From Lingula anatina (taxonomy: Eukaryota > Brachiopoda > Lingulata > Lingulida > Lingulidae), in contig NW_019775456.1 in NCBI RefSeq assembly GCF_001039355.2, positions 243,609-298,853 of the forward strand: a stretch of 55,245 bases of DNA. Direction: 5' to 3'. Position numbers and translations under genes: made by a program. Below are positions 12,201 to 22,763 of this stretch, one piece after another. The notes below the pieces were generated by a model that worked only from the letters and a program-made list of their open reading frames with translations, searched no databases and was not told where the DNA came from. The stretch's first letter is position 1, and the number at the start of each line of letters is the position of its first letter.

Positions 12201-13885
12201 AGAATTGACCAGGAGGCAGGTAATGCTGGAACGAATAGAATTTTTGTCTTGGCATGACACCAAATTCTGTTCACTACCGACATTGATTTAACTAGTACAT
12301 ACACGGGTAGGGCCTACTGCAAGCGTCTAGACTATTTTTGCTATTTTCCTTATAATTATTGCTACCTTCATTTGACCTCTACCTTTTGTCCACTTTATTG
12401 GTAGGGGAATTTGTTGTAAAAAAGTGTTTTCAGCTTTTTTTTTCAATTTAGAAAAGACCGAAGTTTGCTTCATACTCATCTCATTTTGACCCATTTACCA
12501 CATCAAACAACCTAGGTCTTTGTATATAAAAACAGCCGTCGGATGGCACCACCGGTCACAACTTTTTCACTCCGGAACCTGCAGAGTTATATACCATAAA
12601 ACCTAACCTCAGCAGCGTTTAAGTCGTATTGCGGGACAATATCACAATAGTTTTTTGTTGTTGCGTTTGCTTAATGTGATACCAACCTTTTTCAACGTAT
12701 ATGAGAAAACACCGAACCTACCCAAAATTGCCTCCGGGTTATGTTCCGGAGGCACATCTTTATAATACGTCCCGGGGCTAGCCAGATTGATATTATCCAG
12801 CTTGTATTCTTCTAAACCCACAGGATAAAACGGAACCTAAAATGAAAAAGAATAAAAGGTGTTAGCTGTCATAGGATAATCAATGACTGTTAAGTCGAGT
12901 GCAAAGGTAAACCACAAGATGGAGTACTTCCTCTTATTTTCTGTCGCCTTTTCTGTCACCATTTGATGTCGGACAAGTACAGACAAGTCAGATATCTTAA
13001 ATCACATTGTAATAAACTAGGAACACCTTTCAATTTGTTAAAATTCTTCAAACGCTTTACTCTGACAAGTTGGGCGAATGCAAAGTCCGGATCTCGTTGT
13101 CAGCCAGACCTCGGTCACCGTGCGATCCGCGCTAATCGTGATGCCTTCGCTTAAGGGGAATGCTTTTAATAAACTGACAGATTTCCCAAGGGAATAGCAA
13201 CAAAGGCGTCTTTCATAATTATTGAATTGCTTTAACCCTCAGGCCTGCGGATTGGTATCGTAATATCTTAGCTCATACCTGAGTTTCCTCAAATATAAAA
13301 AACAAATATAAACATTTCCTTATAAACAAGAGCACTGGTTATCATTTTGATTTCATTAAACAACACATCTATTGACAGTTTATATTTACAATGCTTTAAT
13401 TCATCTCTGAATTGCTTGGTTCCACGTAAAGCAACCGAGGAGTGTCGTATCTGTGTCCGAGATCAGCATCACTGACGCTTGTGAGACGCGCAGTGAATTC
13501 AGTGTCGTGACGCACACTTTAGTGGCCAGTGCTGTATGTCCATGCACGTATATGATTAACGTCGAACTTATCTTTCTATGAGTACGCACCATACACAAGA
13601 CTGCTGTTGAAGTATTAGAAAAGAATTCACTTTCTGCTTTCGTCGAAATTTCTTTTGGTCTGAACCTAAGCTCTTGATATTCGTGTTATAATGTTTCAAT
13701 AAAGCATCAAATATTTGAAAATATTACAGCATACCCTAAAACGGACCCAAAACCAAAAATAAAGTATTTAACCAGTATTTGCGAACCCAAAAACAAAATT
13801 AAGTATTTACCCGTACCTGAGGGTCGAGACTGAAGTCCAGTTGGTCTAAATCCAAGAAGTCCAGTTCTAACTCCATCATTCGCAT
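4320..13885 (-). CDS. SNCAIP: synphilin-1 orthologue, ankyrin-repeat and coiled-coil protein, 12 exons
   Basis: Exons, 5' to 3' on the minus strand: 13885-13817 (coding part), 12836-12722, 11855-11710, 11594-10605, 10444-10265, 9879-9784, 9439-9323, 8881-8712, 7341-7299, 7111-6921, 6571-6440, 6276-4320. Each has AG/GT borders, the phases agree throughout, and they total 4206 nt (1401 residues plus stop). The start is set by MRMMELELDF; its LDLDQLDF aligns with LDLDEIDF near the start of human synphilin-1. Residues 425-625 are ankyrin-like (DVDGNTLAHYAASGG, DSEGNTALHAAASKG, ADVTARNHDKATPLDCARQ), followed by a coiled coil to about 750. The last exon adds 651 Ser-rich, low-complexity residues. 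In vertebrates synphilin-1 binds alpha-synuclein and is a ubiquitin-ligase substrate in the cytosol; that role is not shown here. Human synphilin-1 is 919 residues, so this one is longer, mainly in exons 4 and 12. Confidence 0.9.
6440..8881 (-). other. SNCAIP: SNCAIP exons 8-11: last ankyrin repeat and coiled coil
   Basis: Exon 8 (8881-8712) finishes the ankyrin block and opens the coiled coil (LRLVETNAELRTEVNHL). Its frame-consistent donor is GTAAGT at 8711, not the upstream GTAAAG. Exon 9 (7341-7299) is only 43 nt (LRSELEAKQDQKQM). Exon 10 (7111-6921) ends at a GTACGA donor chosen because it gives phase 2. Exon 11 (6571-6440) is acidic (TTEEIEELLEENKGN). The heptad-like Leu and Glu/Gln pattern fits the coiled coil of the human protein. 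Confidence 0.8.
7589..7813. mobile_element. MITE family A, copy 1 (225 bp, CTA target duplication)
   Basis: An imperfect full-length palindrome in the SNCAIP intron. The ends read ACCATTCCCACAGAT and, inverted, GGGTTCCCACAGAT. It is flanked by CTA at 7586-7588 and 7814-7816. It shares GGGGAG..TCACTAGATT and TTAGGTCGATC blocks with the copies at 19909 and 35598. It has no coding capacity. A 3-bp NTA duplication suggests PIF/Harbinger-type mobilisation (inference). Confidence 0.75.
9323..10605 (-). other. SNCAIP: SNCAIP ankyrin-repeat exons (end of exon 4, exons 5-7)
   Basis: The end of exon 4 (YTNLLYFTARNGNSKSL), exon 5 (10444-10265), exon 6 (9879-9784) and exon 7 (9439-9323) are all phase 0 at both joints, so they are symmetric, with 60, 32 and 39 codons in exons 5-7. 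Repeat signatures are GNTLAHYAASGGNTDCLRYL, NKNGLTPIMLAIQDGKLSCL and GNTALHAAASKGQMACLQ. They align in order with the human synphilin-1 ankyrin block. Confidence 0.85.
10605..11594 (-). CDS. SNCAIP: SNCAIP exon 4, long disordered exon
   Basis: 990 nt, phase 0 to 0, 330 residues. It begins after TTTTCAG with a Lys/Thr-rich segment (SKQRPVHKSVKEKG), passes through a basic patch (LGTLKKLRSLFPERK) and a Ser/Thr/Asp-rich stretch (DVTDITDVTPMT), and ends in the first ankyrin helix. The donor is GTAAGT. The low-complexity composition suggests disorder. Confidence 0.85.
12050..12098. repeat. alternating purine-pyrimidine tract
   Basis: Intronic stretch of TG, CG and CA steps (GTGTGCGTGCACGCATGCAT), followed by ATGCATTTATGCAT. 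A possible Z-DNA-prone run with no other signal. Confidence 0.4.
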
Positions 13886-13940
13886 TTGCCAGGAATACAG
13901 CCGTCTTTTTGAACGCCCCTTAGGCGGAGGCCTGCCAGCC
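13817..13940 (-). CDS. SNCAIP: SNCAIP first visible coding exon
   Basis: It is preceded by an acceptor (TTCTTTCAG) and ends CAG|GTACGG, phase 0. The preferred start is ATG at 13885 (MRMMELELDF). The exon is open upstream of that ATG (RSKRRLYSWQ), so a longer N-terminus from an upstream exon is possible. The acceptor means a 5' exon exists upstream, possibly inside or beyond the N gap at 15563. Confidence 0.7.
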
Positions 13941-15562
13941 CTGAAAGAAGGTAGAGTAAAAAGATGAACGCCCACAACACAAATTGACAGAATAACTTTT
14001 ATAATCTGTACATATATTCTGATTTTCAAGATGTATGTTATCAATTCAGGCTATCAGATTAGAACAGAGGGCATGGATACGATTATATTTTGAAATATTA
14101 CACACGTAATGCGTTAAACGTCGAGAAAGATAGATAGGATCACTTGCCACACGTAAAACACTTGTCAGTGCAAATTCTGCTTGAACCCTGGCGAAGCATT
14201 CTGCAAGTTGATATAGCGGTAATAAATAATCCATGCAACACTGTCTACACAATGCATTATTGTGCCATGTTCACACCGCTTTGTGTGCTACGGTCGTTCC
14301 ACCCTGACTTGTGACAGATGAGGTGGCGGGCATTGTAAAGGTATTTTCAGTGCAAAGTGCCCACTGGGATAACTTGTGTCCCTTGCTGCACCAAATCAGC
14401 TCAAATCAGGAAACAGCTCAGCCTCAGTGGACACGTACAAATGCCACAAGTATTCTGTGTAGCATTGAAAATAAAAGTACAACTCTCATTCAGCAAAAAC
14501 AGAAACTAAAATCTCACACGTAACTTACATGTAAAGATATTTGGTACCGATATCAATCTTGACTATGATGAGAGCAAGATCCTAAAAAAAAGTTCACAAA
14601 CAATTCGTTCATAGATGTTCTTCTTCCAAAACGGCGTTGATAACTAGGCGACAATGGTTAAAACTTCCCCTTTCTTTGTGAATCATATACTTCCTTTCCA
14701 ACTGACCACCCACTAACTACATCACTTTGGCCTCGTTTACGTTTTGATGGGAAACCTGGATTACCTTAGATACAAAATATACAGAAATTTGATTGATGGA
14801 CTAGAATAATTATAGACATTAACGTTAAATGCTGGTATTACAGTAATTTACTACCAGTTAGGTGCTTAGTCCAAGCCGCGCGACATACCTGTTATCCCAT
14901 CGGGTTTATGCATCTCAGATAGAAGGTTTAGATATTTGAAATTACAGTGGACAGAATTGGTCCCATCTTCTTTTGGCTTTTGTTAATAACTAAATGGAAC
15001 CTAAGTACCGTTAACAGTGCCGTATTGTTATATATTTATACCAAAAGGAAAAACATTTGAACATCTGATGTCTGTTATTTCATGGGACTTAAAAACCAGC
15101 TCCGGACCCTCTCCTTTTATGTCTTTAATGCAGCAGTTATGTTGTTTTTTTTCTTATTCTCACATTGCCCGTCAAGATATCGGCACATAGTGAACGTTAT
15201 TTGCTCAAAATTGGGTTGGTTTCGCCTAAATTTCAGTTTGAGTGCGGAATATTGGTTTTTAAGCCTTGGTAAAGACAGTACTATATATACAAAGTCTGAT
15301 GAATGCCAAAGGTACAAAAAATGAAATGAAAAAAAAAAAAAATCTCGCTGTGCTTCAGCCCAAGGATATGTGTTCAGAGGTGCATGTTATAATGCTTGGC
15401 ACGTCCTGCCTTGAAGTTATGCCCTAACTAACATGCCTTCAGGCTAAATATGCGTTTTATTGGGATTTCATTAGCCCAAAGGGCTGCCCAAGCATAAACT
15501 GAATTAAAACACCGCTTTTAATTCCTCTTGGTTATTGTCAGTTGTCAGTTATTGCTTGACAG
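13941..15562. other. 5' flank or 5' intron of SNCAIP, no coding exon recognised
   Basis: No exon with family resemblance was found; open frames here are short and unsupported. A 5' untranslated exon could be present but cannot be recognised from sequence alone. Confidence 0.4.
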
Positions 15563-16115
15563 NNNNNNNNNNNNNNNNNNNNNNNNNNNNNNNNNNNNNN
15601 NNNNNNNNNNNNNNNNNNNNNNNNNNNNNNNNNNNNNNNNNNNNNNNNNNNNNNNNNNNNNNNNNNNNNNNNNNNNNNNNNNNNNNNNNNNNNNNNNNNN
15701 NNNNNNNNNNNNNNNNNNNNNNNNNNNNNNNNNNNNNNNNNNNNNNNNNNNNNNNNNNNNNNNNNNNNNNNNNNNNNNNNNNNNNNNNNNNNNNNNNNNN
15801 NNNNNNNNNNNNNNNNNNNNNNNNNNNNNNNNNNNNNNNNNNNNNNNNNNNNNNNNNNNNNNNNNNNNNNNNNNNNNNNNNNNNNNNNNNNNNNNNNNNN
15901 NNNNNNNNNNNNNNNNNNNNNNNNNNNNNNNNNNNNNNNNNNNNNNNNNNNNNNNNNNNNNNNNNNNNNNNNNNNNNNNNNNNNNNNNNNNNNNNNNNNN
16001 NNNNNNNNNNNNNNNNNNNNNNNNNNNNNNNNNNNNNNNNNNNNNNNNNNNNNNNNNNNNNNNNNNNNNNNNNNNNNNNNNNNNNNNNNNNNNNNNNNNN
16101 NNNNNNNNNNNNNNN
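15563..16115. other. assembly gap of 553 N
   Basis: Run of N. Apparent open frames across it are artefacts. Confidence 0.99.
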
Positions 16116-18204
16116 CAAAATGATGTAGGTCATGCTATGTCTGTGTAGTCGCATCCCCCACCTATTTATTCTTTAATCACACATCATTCCCGTCTTCCAA
16201 TTTACATATCAGAGTCGATTGTATGTCGTTATGTGTACAAACGTATCTTCAAGTATGTGAATCGGGCTACTTGCCGGGTAATAAATAACAACTTTACGCA
16301 CACTTACCTCCTTCTCGTCAGACAAGTGCCTCATTAAGGGTGACAGGTGATGAACAGGTAACACATACGATCACCTTCACACGCAGTCCCAACGCACTGG
16401 TGTTTCTCTCTAGAGTTTGTATCTCACTTTAAACTGTACATCCATCTCGTTTTTTTAAAACACACACTGCAATTTCTTCGTGTTGGCTTTAACGTAGTAG
16501 ATTTGTTACTATTACATATTCAATCCCAAATGTAAACCGCTTCATAAAATATTAGAACCCCTGTCCAACAATACCCCCTGACTTGGCTACAATAATCAGG
16601 TAAATGACTGAAGGGCCCGCTTTGTACCTACATATTTGTGAACGCACCATTGCTATTATATAGGCCGCCCTCTGCGTGTCAATGCACACACTACAATAAC
16701 ATTAAGGCAACTACAGGAATGAAAAGGGACAGGAAAGAACGTCTACCTGGGTGAGAAAGCTGTGCCACAATTAAGGGCTCTGAAGAACGATTTCACAGCA
16801 CGAAATAGTTCGGTTATGTGTTACAAATTTTCCACTAGGGTTTAGTTAATACACGTTAGCTGATAAATGACGGTCAGCATGACAAGTTTCGCATTAGTAA
16901 ACTCCTTTACGACGCTAGCCACAGAGCCCTGCAGTAAGACGTTTTTCTTAGCAAAGGTTGCGCATTTTCACGCAACACATTGTTGGTGGCACAATGCAAT
17001 AATAAGACATAATGGTATAAATTATATTTCAATTGTCGGTAATAATAATATTACGTCCAATCAGCCTGACTTCTTTTAAACTTATACTGTTAAATGGCAG
17101 ACCTCACGCGCTCACCCGCAGGTGGAGAGATACGCGTGTAGGGATAATATATTGTATTATTGAAGCAATGTATAATAAGGATGAATAACGTAGTTCAGCA
17201 AATGTAATTGATTTGTTTTTTTTTGTCTCATTTAGACAGTATATGGAAACTGAGAACAAAGACCAGCACCATGCAAGTTGACGATCCCTTTTATTAAAAA
17301 CGCATCTTTAAAAAAAGTTAACTTAATGTAACAATATGTTACAACAAAGCACATTTAAATTAATGTCTAACAATGATGAAATTGTAATGAGAGCTTTGCT
17401 GTAATAAGGCCCCCTATAGAGGTATGAATAGTACTCAAGAACTTGCAAAGAAGGTTCAAAGGGGAAAGAGAGTAAACGGGGTCTCTTTTTTTTTAAAGAT
17501 TAAGATACTTTTCAAGCTTACAATAATACGCCGCTGGTCGAGATCCTAGTCACCTGATATCCTACTTTTGGAATTATTAATTTTTTTCTGGATGACCCCC
17601 CCCCCCCCCACACACACACACACAACACACACAGTGTTTTTTTCTCGAACTCTCTTTGATACCTTTCCCTCGTTTTGTCACCAATTCTTTCACATAAAGA
17701 TACACAGCAACTCCTAGGGTCCCCTTCCTTTCCTTAGACGAGGCTGTGATCCGGTCAACGGTGCATTCAGATCTCCGAAGAATCAGCGCACTGACCTGTC
17801 CGTACAAAAGGCGTGAAATGAAAAGCAACTGCCGATAACGTATGACAACAATGTGTTAGTGAAGATCCAAAATTCAGGGCACACATTGTGGTAATTGTTT
17901 GCAAGTCACATCTAATGTCAGAAAAAATGCACGTTTTCTTTCATACACCAGCAAAACGTTTTATAAAACCCATTAACCCACAAAATAATTTTATATGTAA
18001 GTTATTAATGTAGTTAAATGCACTGTAACGCAATAGTATAATATAACCATTACATGTAGGTGCAGTTCTATAGTCCGTTATACTCTTAAGTTTATGACTA
18101 TTATTCCTGGGCATTAGTTTCTGTTGGCCCACCAAAAGACGGTTCTCTACATAACAAAAACTGCAGGAGAAAAACATGACAATATAACCGTCACAGCTTA
18201 CGGG
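16116..18204. other. intergenic sequence between SNCAIP and SMPDL3 copy 1
   Basis: No gene recognised. It contains a C-run followed by (CA)n at about 17596-17633. It also carries the in-frame open sequence just past the copy 1 stop (18177-17941), treated as 3' UTR. Confidence 0.4.
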
Positions 18205-20430
18205 TTAAATACATTTTTTAAATCTTTCTGCATCCACTTCTTTGATAGAACAAATATAACGACGTTTGCATTTGGCGTCACAAGATGTCTTAATTGTTTC
18301 GCCTTTAGCACTGTTGATGTTATAACGCAAATATTTCATGAAGACATCGGTCCTCTTATCAAAATTTGACACCACGTGCGCTAATGAGATAGACGAGACT
18401 TCCTCAGTGCCATATGCCTCGCTAAACTTGTATCCTTTTTTCCACTGTGCTTCGCCCTTCTTATTGGCATCGGACAATTCCAGGTAATGATGCCAATAGT
18501 CTTTGACCTGGAAGCTCTGTCTGTCGTATTGCATTAGCCGGATGGTTGGGTTGTGAACAGGCTGGTTTAAGTAAATTGGGGGAATATGAGAACTCCATGG
18601 TGTCACGGAAGGTGCTATCAGTGCAAATACTACTGGTTCACCTGTTTTAAAAAGTGTTAAAAAGCTCTTTATTTAAAAATAACATTTTAGCATATATATC
18701 ATGGTACATTAATTACGGTAAACATTATACAGTTAACCGTTTTTCTGCTCTGAAAGCTTGATTACTTCTAGTGCAATTAGTTACTGAATACTATAGCTTC
18801 CACTAATTGTTCATGTCATACGTACCCTGATCGTACCAAAGTTTGAATGTATCAGTATGTTGATGACCGTAAAACATGGCTGCTATGGTATTCTTGTGTT
18901 TAATGATAAGGTCATTCAATCTCTGGTTGAATTGTCGTCTCAGAATTGAATGGCCTACCTCAGACATACCCGGTGGAATATGTGCAATCACGTAGGCCTA
19001 GTCAAATATCACGGACATAATTAGCGTAAATAAGAATGGATTTAAGGCTTTGGGTAATTATAGTTATTCCTGTCATATAACATATTCATACATGTCAAAA
19101 TTGATTACTCAACAAAGATCCAGCCTTTAGAAAACGCGTATCTAAGATTAAATTGCCCTACATTATAAATTCCGTGTACAACTTTATTTCTTTTACCTTA
19201 TTACCATTTTCAGCTGCTTGTTCTAAGACCTGATCAAACCACTGAAATTGCCCTGCAGGATCGCTCATGTCAGCAGTCACTTGGTTGTTGGTATAGTACA
19301 AGTTTGTGTTCAACACAACGATCACCAAACCTTCTCTGATACTAATGGTGTAGTAGCCTCCTGTGACGAAATTCAACATGGAAAAGTAAATTACCATTAA
19401 CTTTCTATTGAATTTTTTAATATTTTAAAAAATAACTCGAAATTTTGACTGAAGTTGATATCCCAAAAAAATTCAAATTAAAATTAAAGTGGGAGCAATA
19501 TCCTTTCGAATGTTCAGAAATTTTGAGACAATAAGTCGACATTCTGAATTACTAACTCTATATTTCGAGGTCCCCACGCGGAATTTTGAGATACTATCTC
19601 GAGTTAACTGAATTTTCCGTCTGCAGACTGGGTTAGGAAAACCCGCAATCAGGTGTACGTAATAATCTGTTTTTAACCAATAAATGACAGAAATCGGCCC
19701 ATCTGCATACTGCTTACATTAGATATTGGCTATCAATTACACGTGGTCTCTAATCATAACATAAACCAGGACAGTGGGGATCTGAATACAGTGTCCATAA
19801 AATATGAAAATAAGAATATTTAAAGAATAGTCATTATTAAACAGAATTTAGTCGGTTCACGGCAAAAAGATATTTTGTGTCAATGATTCAATGGCCCGGC
19901 GTAACATAGGCTGTATTCCCAGAGCTTTTAGATCGATCTATCCCCGCGGGGAGTCTCACTAGATTACTGTCAGATANGAGCTTTTAGATCGATCTATCCC
20001 CGCGGGGAGTCTCACTAGATTACTGTCAGATAATCCGGCTTAAATTTCCGTCCCGCCTACTACAAGCTGTAAGGGGGTAATTAACTTTCGTGTCCGCTCG
20101 GCTGACAGCTATTTAGCGTAAACCCCCGGGGAGTTAGGTCGATCTAAAGTAGATCGATCTAATCTCTGGAAATGGGGTCATAGATGCAATAACCTTTCAG
20201 TAGTGTTTTCTTGGCCGTGGAATCGCGGTACCATCGTTGCCACATGTTTGCTGCTGCGTAGTAAATTTTATTTTCATGCGGCGGGAATTGGTCTGGCGGG
20301 GAGTAGTCATGGTTACCGAAGGCCGCATATACCACCGTATTTGGAAATACATCAATAAATAGATTAGTCACATCGTGAATGATGCTGATGGTATTTTCAA
20401 CGCTGTTCTTTCTGTGAGGGCCTGTATCTC

Positions 20431-20482
<52 letters not shown>

Positions 20483-21863
20483 TCCTTATGATAACTGAAA
20501 AAGTACAATAAAAAGAATATTGTCATTCTCTTTAACTTTTTAAATTACTGATGTTGTGAAGTTTGACTTAGAGCCGCTGGTAAAATGTGACAAAGACGAT
20601 TCGTTCATAGCACCAAAGTAACACCGATCTGATTTATTCAAAGATATATAGGTTTGCCAAGAAAACTAAAAAATCTGAAAATCTTAAAGCGCAAAGTGCG
20701 TGAGTAGGTATTATATAATAACTAGATAGAAAGATCACAACGTGACATTTTGGTTATAATTCCGCGTTGGTTGTAAGAATAAACAAGAAAACAGTACCCT
20801 GTCCAGAGTATAAAGTCTGCGTTAGGTTCAATCTGCTTCATGGCGTGTAAAGAGCTGTTGACAAGAGACCAGGGGGAGTCATTGACATAGTCACCATACG
20901 GCTTCTGCTGAGTGTCTGTGAATACATTGGGGTCATAGTGGAGGTCAGCCACGTGCCAGAAGAAGCCTGTCAAGACGACAAAAAAAAAAAAAAAAAAAAA
21001 AATACAAAATATGCAGGCTGACTTTAATGCACATAGAAGTGCGGGCTTAACAATTACAAATCCTCCGTGTGCAGTAATTATTTTTAATTATTATTAAATG
21101 CTTTATTTAAAACTACTACCGGTATAGACATAATTGTCGGCTACAATTCAACAATGTCATTTCAACAATGTGAAACCCGAAAAATAGGGAAGTTAAGATG
21201 GTGTCATGTTACATTTTATTAGCCAAATGAGCTAATAGTTTATGTAATACGGGTAACATATAATTAACTGACGACCACAGACTCACTGCATGTAAAAAAA
21301 AAGTTATACTAACGTATTCAGAGTAAGCAGAAGTGACTCTATACTTTGAACGTTTATCAATACAGATTATACTAGACTTGTTAGAACCACATTGGCTTTC
21401 AGAATTTCTCAATTTGTTCTCAAACAAATTCCATTGTCATATTGCCCTCACATTACTTCAAAAGAATGCAACTACAGAGGTAAGAGAGCTTGAATTCGTT
21501 GTCGTCAACTCTACTCTCTTCAGTTCATGACTATTAATAACCAACATTCCACATGTAATGTGTACATGTGCCAGTATAATAGGTCCAAAGTTAAACACTT
21601 CCAAACTTTCATTAATCGTCACACGTACAGATTGAATATGGATGGCGTATAGCTAAAATCTAGAGGGACTAATCAATTTACAGGGTCAACATACGATATC
21701 ATCAATTTAAATGATCTAGTACTTGTAGATAGAAGAATGCATTTTTATTTTCATGAAAGTAAAACATTTTGTTTTATATAATACGCTTACCAATGTCTCC
21801 AATAACCTGTGGTACTGACACCAGACCAACCAGCATGAATACTGTATACATACGTGATGCCAT
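18205..21863 (-). CDS. SMPDL3: acid sphingomyelinase-like phosphodiesterase 3, copy 1 (416 aa)
   Basis: Exons, 5' to 3': 21863-21791 (signal peptide), 20966-20798, 20429-20194, 19360-19197, 18997-18826, 18641-18205. The phases agree; total 1251 nt. It begins with a hydrophobic signal (MASRMYTVFMLVGLV). Calcineurin-like metallophosphoesterase motifs are present in order: DLHYD, WTGD, GNHD, IAHIP, YGHQHTD. These are the metal ligands of SMPDL3A/B, secreted or lysosomal enzymes that cleave phosphodiester or nucleotide substrates; the substrate here is unknown. Compared with copy 2 it lacks ten residues in exon 2 with both cysteines (FTDTQQKPYGDYVNDSPW), has about 12 extra residues before HNPTIRLMQYD, and stops at KKCI without a hydrophobic tail. 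The exon 3 donor is weak (GTTATT). Whether it is the A or B type cannot be settled. Confidence 0.9.
19909..20179. mobile_element. MITE family A, copy 2, in SMPDL3 copy 1 intron 3
   Basis: Palindromic element with ends GGCTGTATTCCCAGAG and CTCTGGAAATGGGGTC, flanked by ATA at 19906-19908 and 20180-20182. It shares long internal blocks with 35598-35812 in the opposite orientation. 55 bp are repeated either side of the single N at 19977, so the true element is about 215 bp. It ends 12 nt from the exon 3 splice donor. Confidence 0.75.
19922..20032. repeat. 55-bp exact duplication across a single-N join
   Basis: 19922-19976 and 19978-20032 are identical and separated by one N. This is the signature of two contig ends abutted without merging their overlap, and so not biological. 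Confidence 0.85.
20432..20481. repeat. (TAA)n microsatellite at a splice acceptor
   Basis: About 16 TAA units on the plus strand. On the minus strand this is (ATT)n running directly into TATAG, the acceptor of SMPDL3 copy 1 exon 3, so the microsatellite stands in for the polypyrimidine tract. Confidence 0.9.
20978..21002. repeat. poly-A run (poly-T on the gene strand) before exon 2 acceptor
   Basis: A homopolymer of about 25 A immediately upstream (gene sense) of the exon 2 acceptor GTCTTGACAG of SMPDL3 copy 1. Confidence 0.85.
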
Positions 21864-21914
21864 TTTAAACTGAAGCTTGACCCAGTTCTGCACCTGTAAA
21901 TAATTCACATAATA

Positions 21915-22763
21915 CAGGGTTTCTCAATATAAATGAAACCTATAAATACGATAATGTTATATTACTGAGACATGTGACTGGGATTACATGTCCCGGAAGC
22001 TGACATAATAAGAAAGTAAAAACATTGATTTGTTGTCTTTAGCTTAAGGGATGCATTTTTACAGCCCCTGTTGCAAATGGCCACCAATGCGCTGATGACG
22101 CACTTGAATGCGACGAAGCAAAGCTGTCAATCACCCTGACACACTCGTTCTTTCGGTATGGCACGCATCTTCTGGTTGATGGCCACTTGTTCAGCAATGA
22201 GATTGTGGATTGTTCTCATACACGTTGTCCTTCAAGAATCCCCAGCAATAAAAAAATCTGGGGGTTCAGATCGGGTGAATTCGGAGGCCCCCATCTCGTT
22301 GGAAGCAATGTGCATCTCGATTCACGACTTGTTCCCACCAGAATGTGACAGTGATTGCCTTCTCGTCTGCGTTCTCAAACCAAAATGGTCCAAATATTTT
22401 ACGTTTTGAAATGGTCACCCAGGCCGTGCATTTCACACAGTGCAAGAGCTCCTGTAGCACCTCGTCTGGGGCCTCTGTGCCCCATCGGGCATAGTTCTTG
22501 CTGTTGACATGGCCACAGAGCCAGAAGTGTGCTTCGTCGTTGAAGCAAACATCAACAGGAAAGCCAGGTTTCTCTTTGATCTTGTTTTGTCGTCATTTCG
22601 AACACATGCTGTACAAAGTGTACTCTTTGAGCCAGAGACAGCAAATCAATGATATTTAAATTGTTATTATATCAGCATCAAGGAATGTTATCTTGTCTCA
22701 GTTACTTGTTTCAGTACTAAATTATTACCATATTAATGGGTTCGTCTATATTGAGACACCCTG
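21915..22763 (-). mobile_element. mariner-like element, internally deleted, TA target site
   Basis: Terminal inverted repeats CAGGGTTTCTCAATATA (left) and CAGGGTGTCTCAATATA (right, inverted) are flanked by TA at 21913-21914 and 22764-22765. At 849 bp it is shorter than an autonomous mariner of about 1.3 kb. It carries transposase remains on the minus strand. The left end is 51 bp upstream of the SMPDL3 copy 1 ATG. Confidence 0.85.
22150..22600 (-). pseudogene. mariner/Tc1-superfamily transposase fragment
   Basis: Minus-strand reading gives FNDEAHFWLCGHVNSKNYAR, then KRKIFGPFWFEN and later WWEQVVNRDAHCFQRDGG. This is the region around the second catalytic Asp of a DDE transposase that recognises invertebrate genomes' mariner elements. 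The N-terminal DNA-binding domain is absent and stops and frameshifts interrupt the end, so it is not functional. Confidence 0.75.

Noticed and set aside
15528-16154. Open frames spanning the N run
   Set aside because: They consist almost entirely of unknown residues; artefact of the gap.
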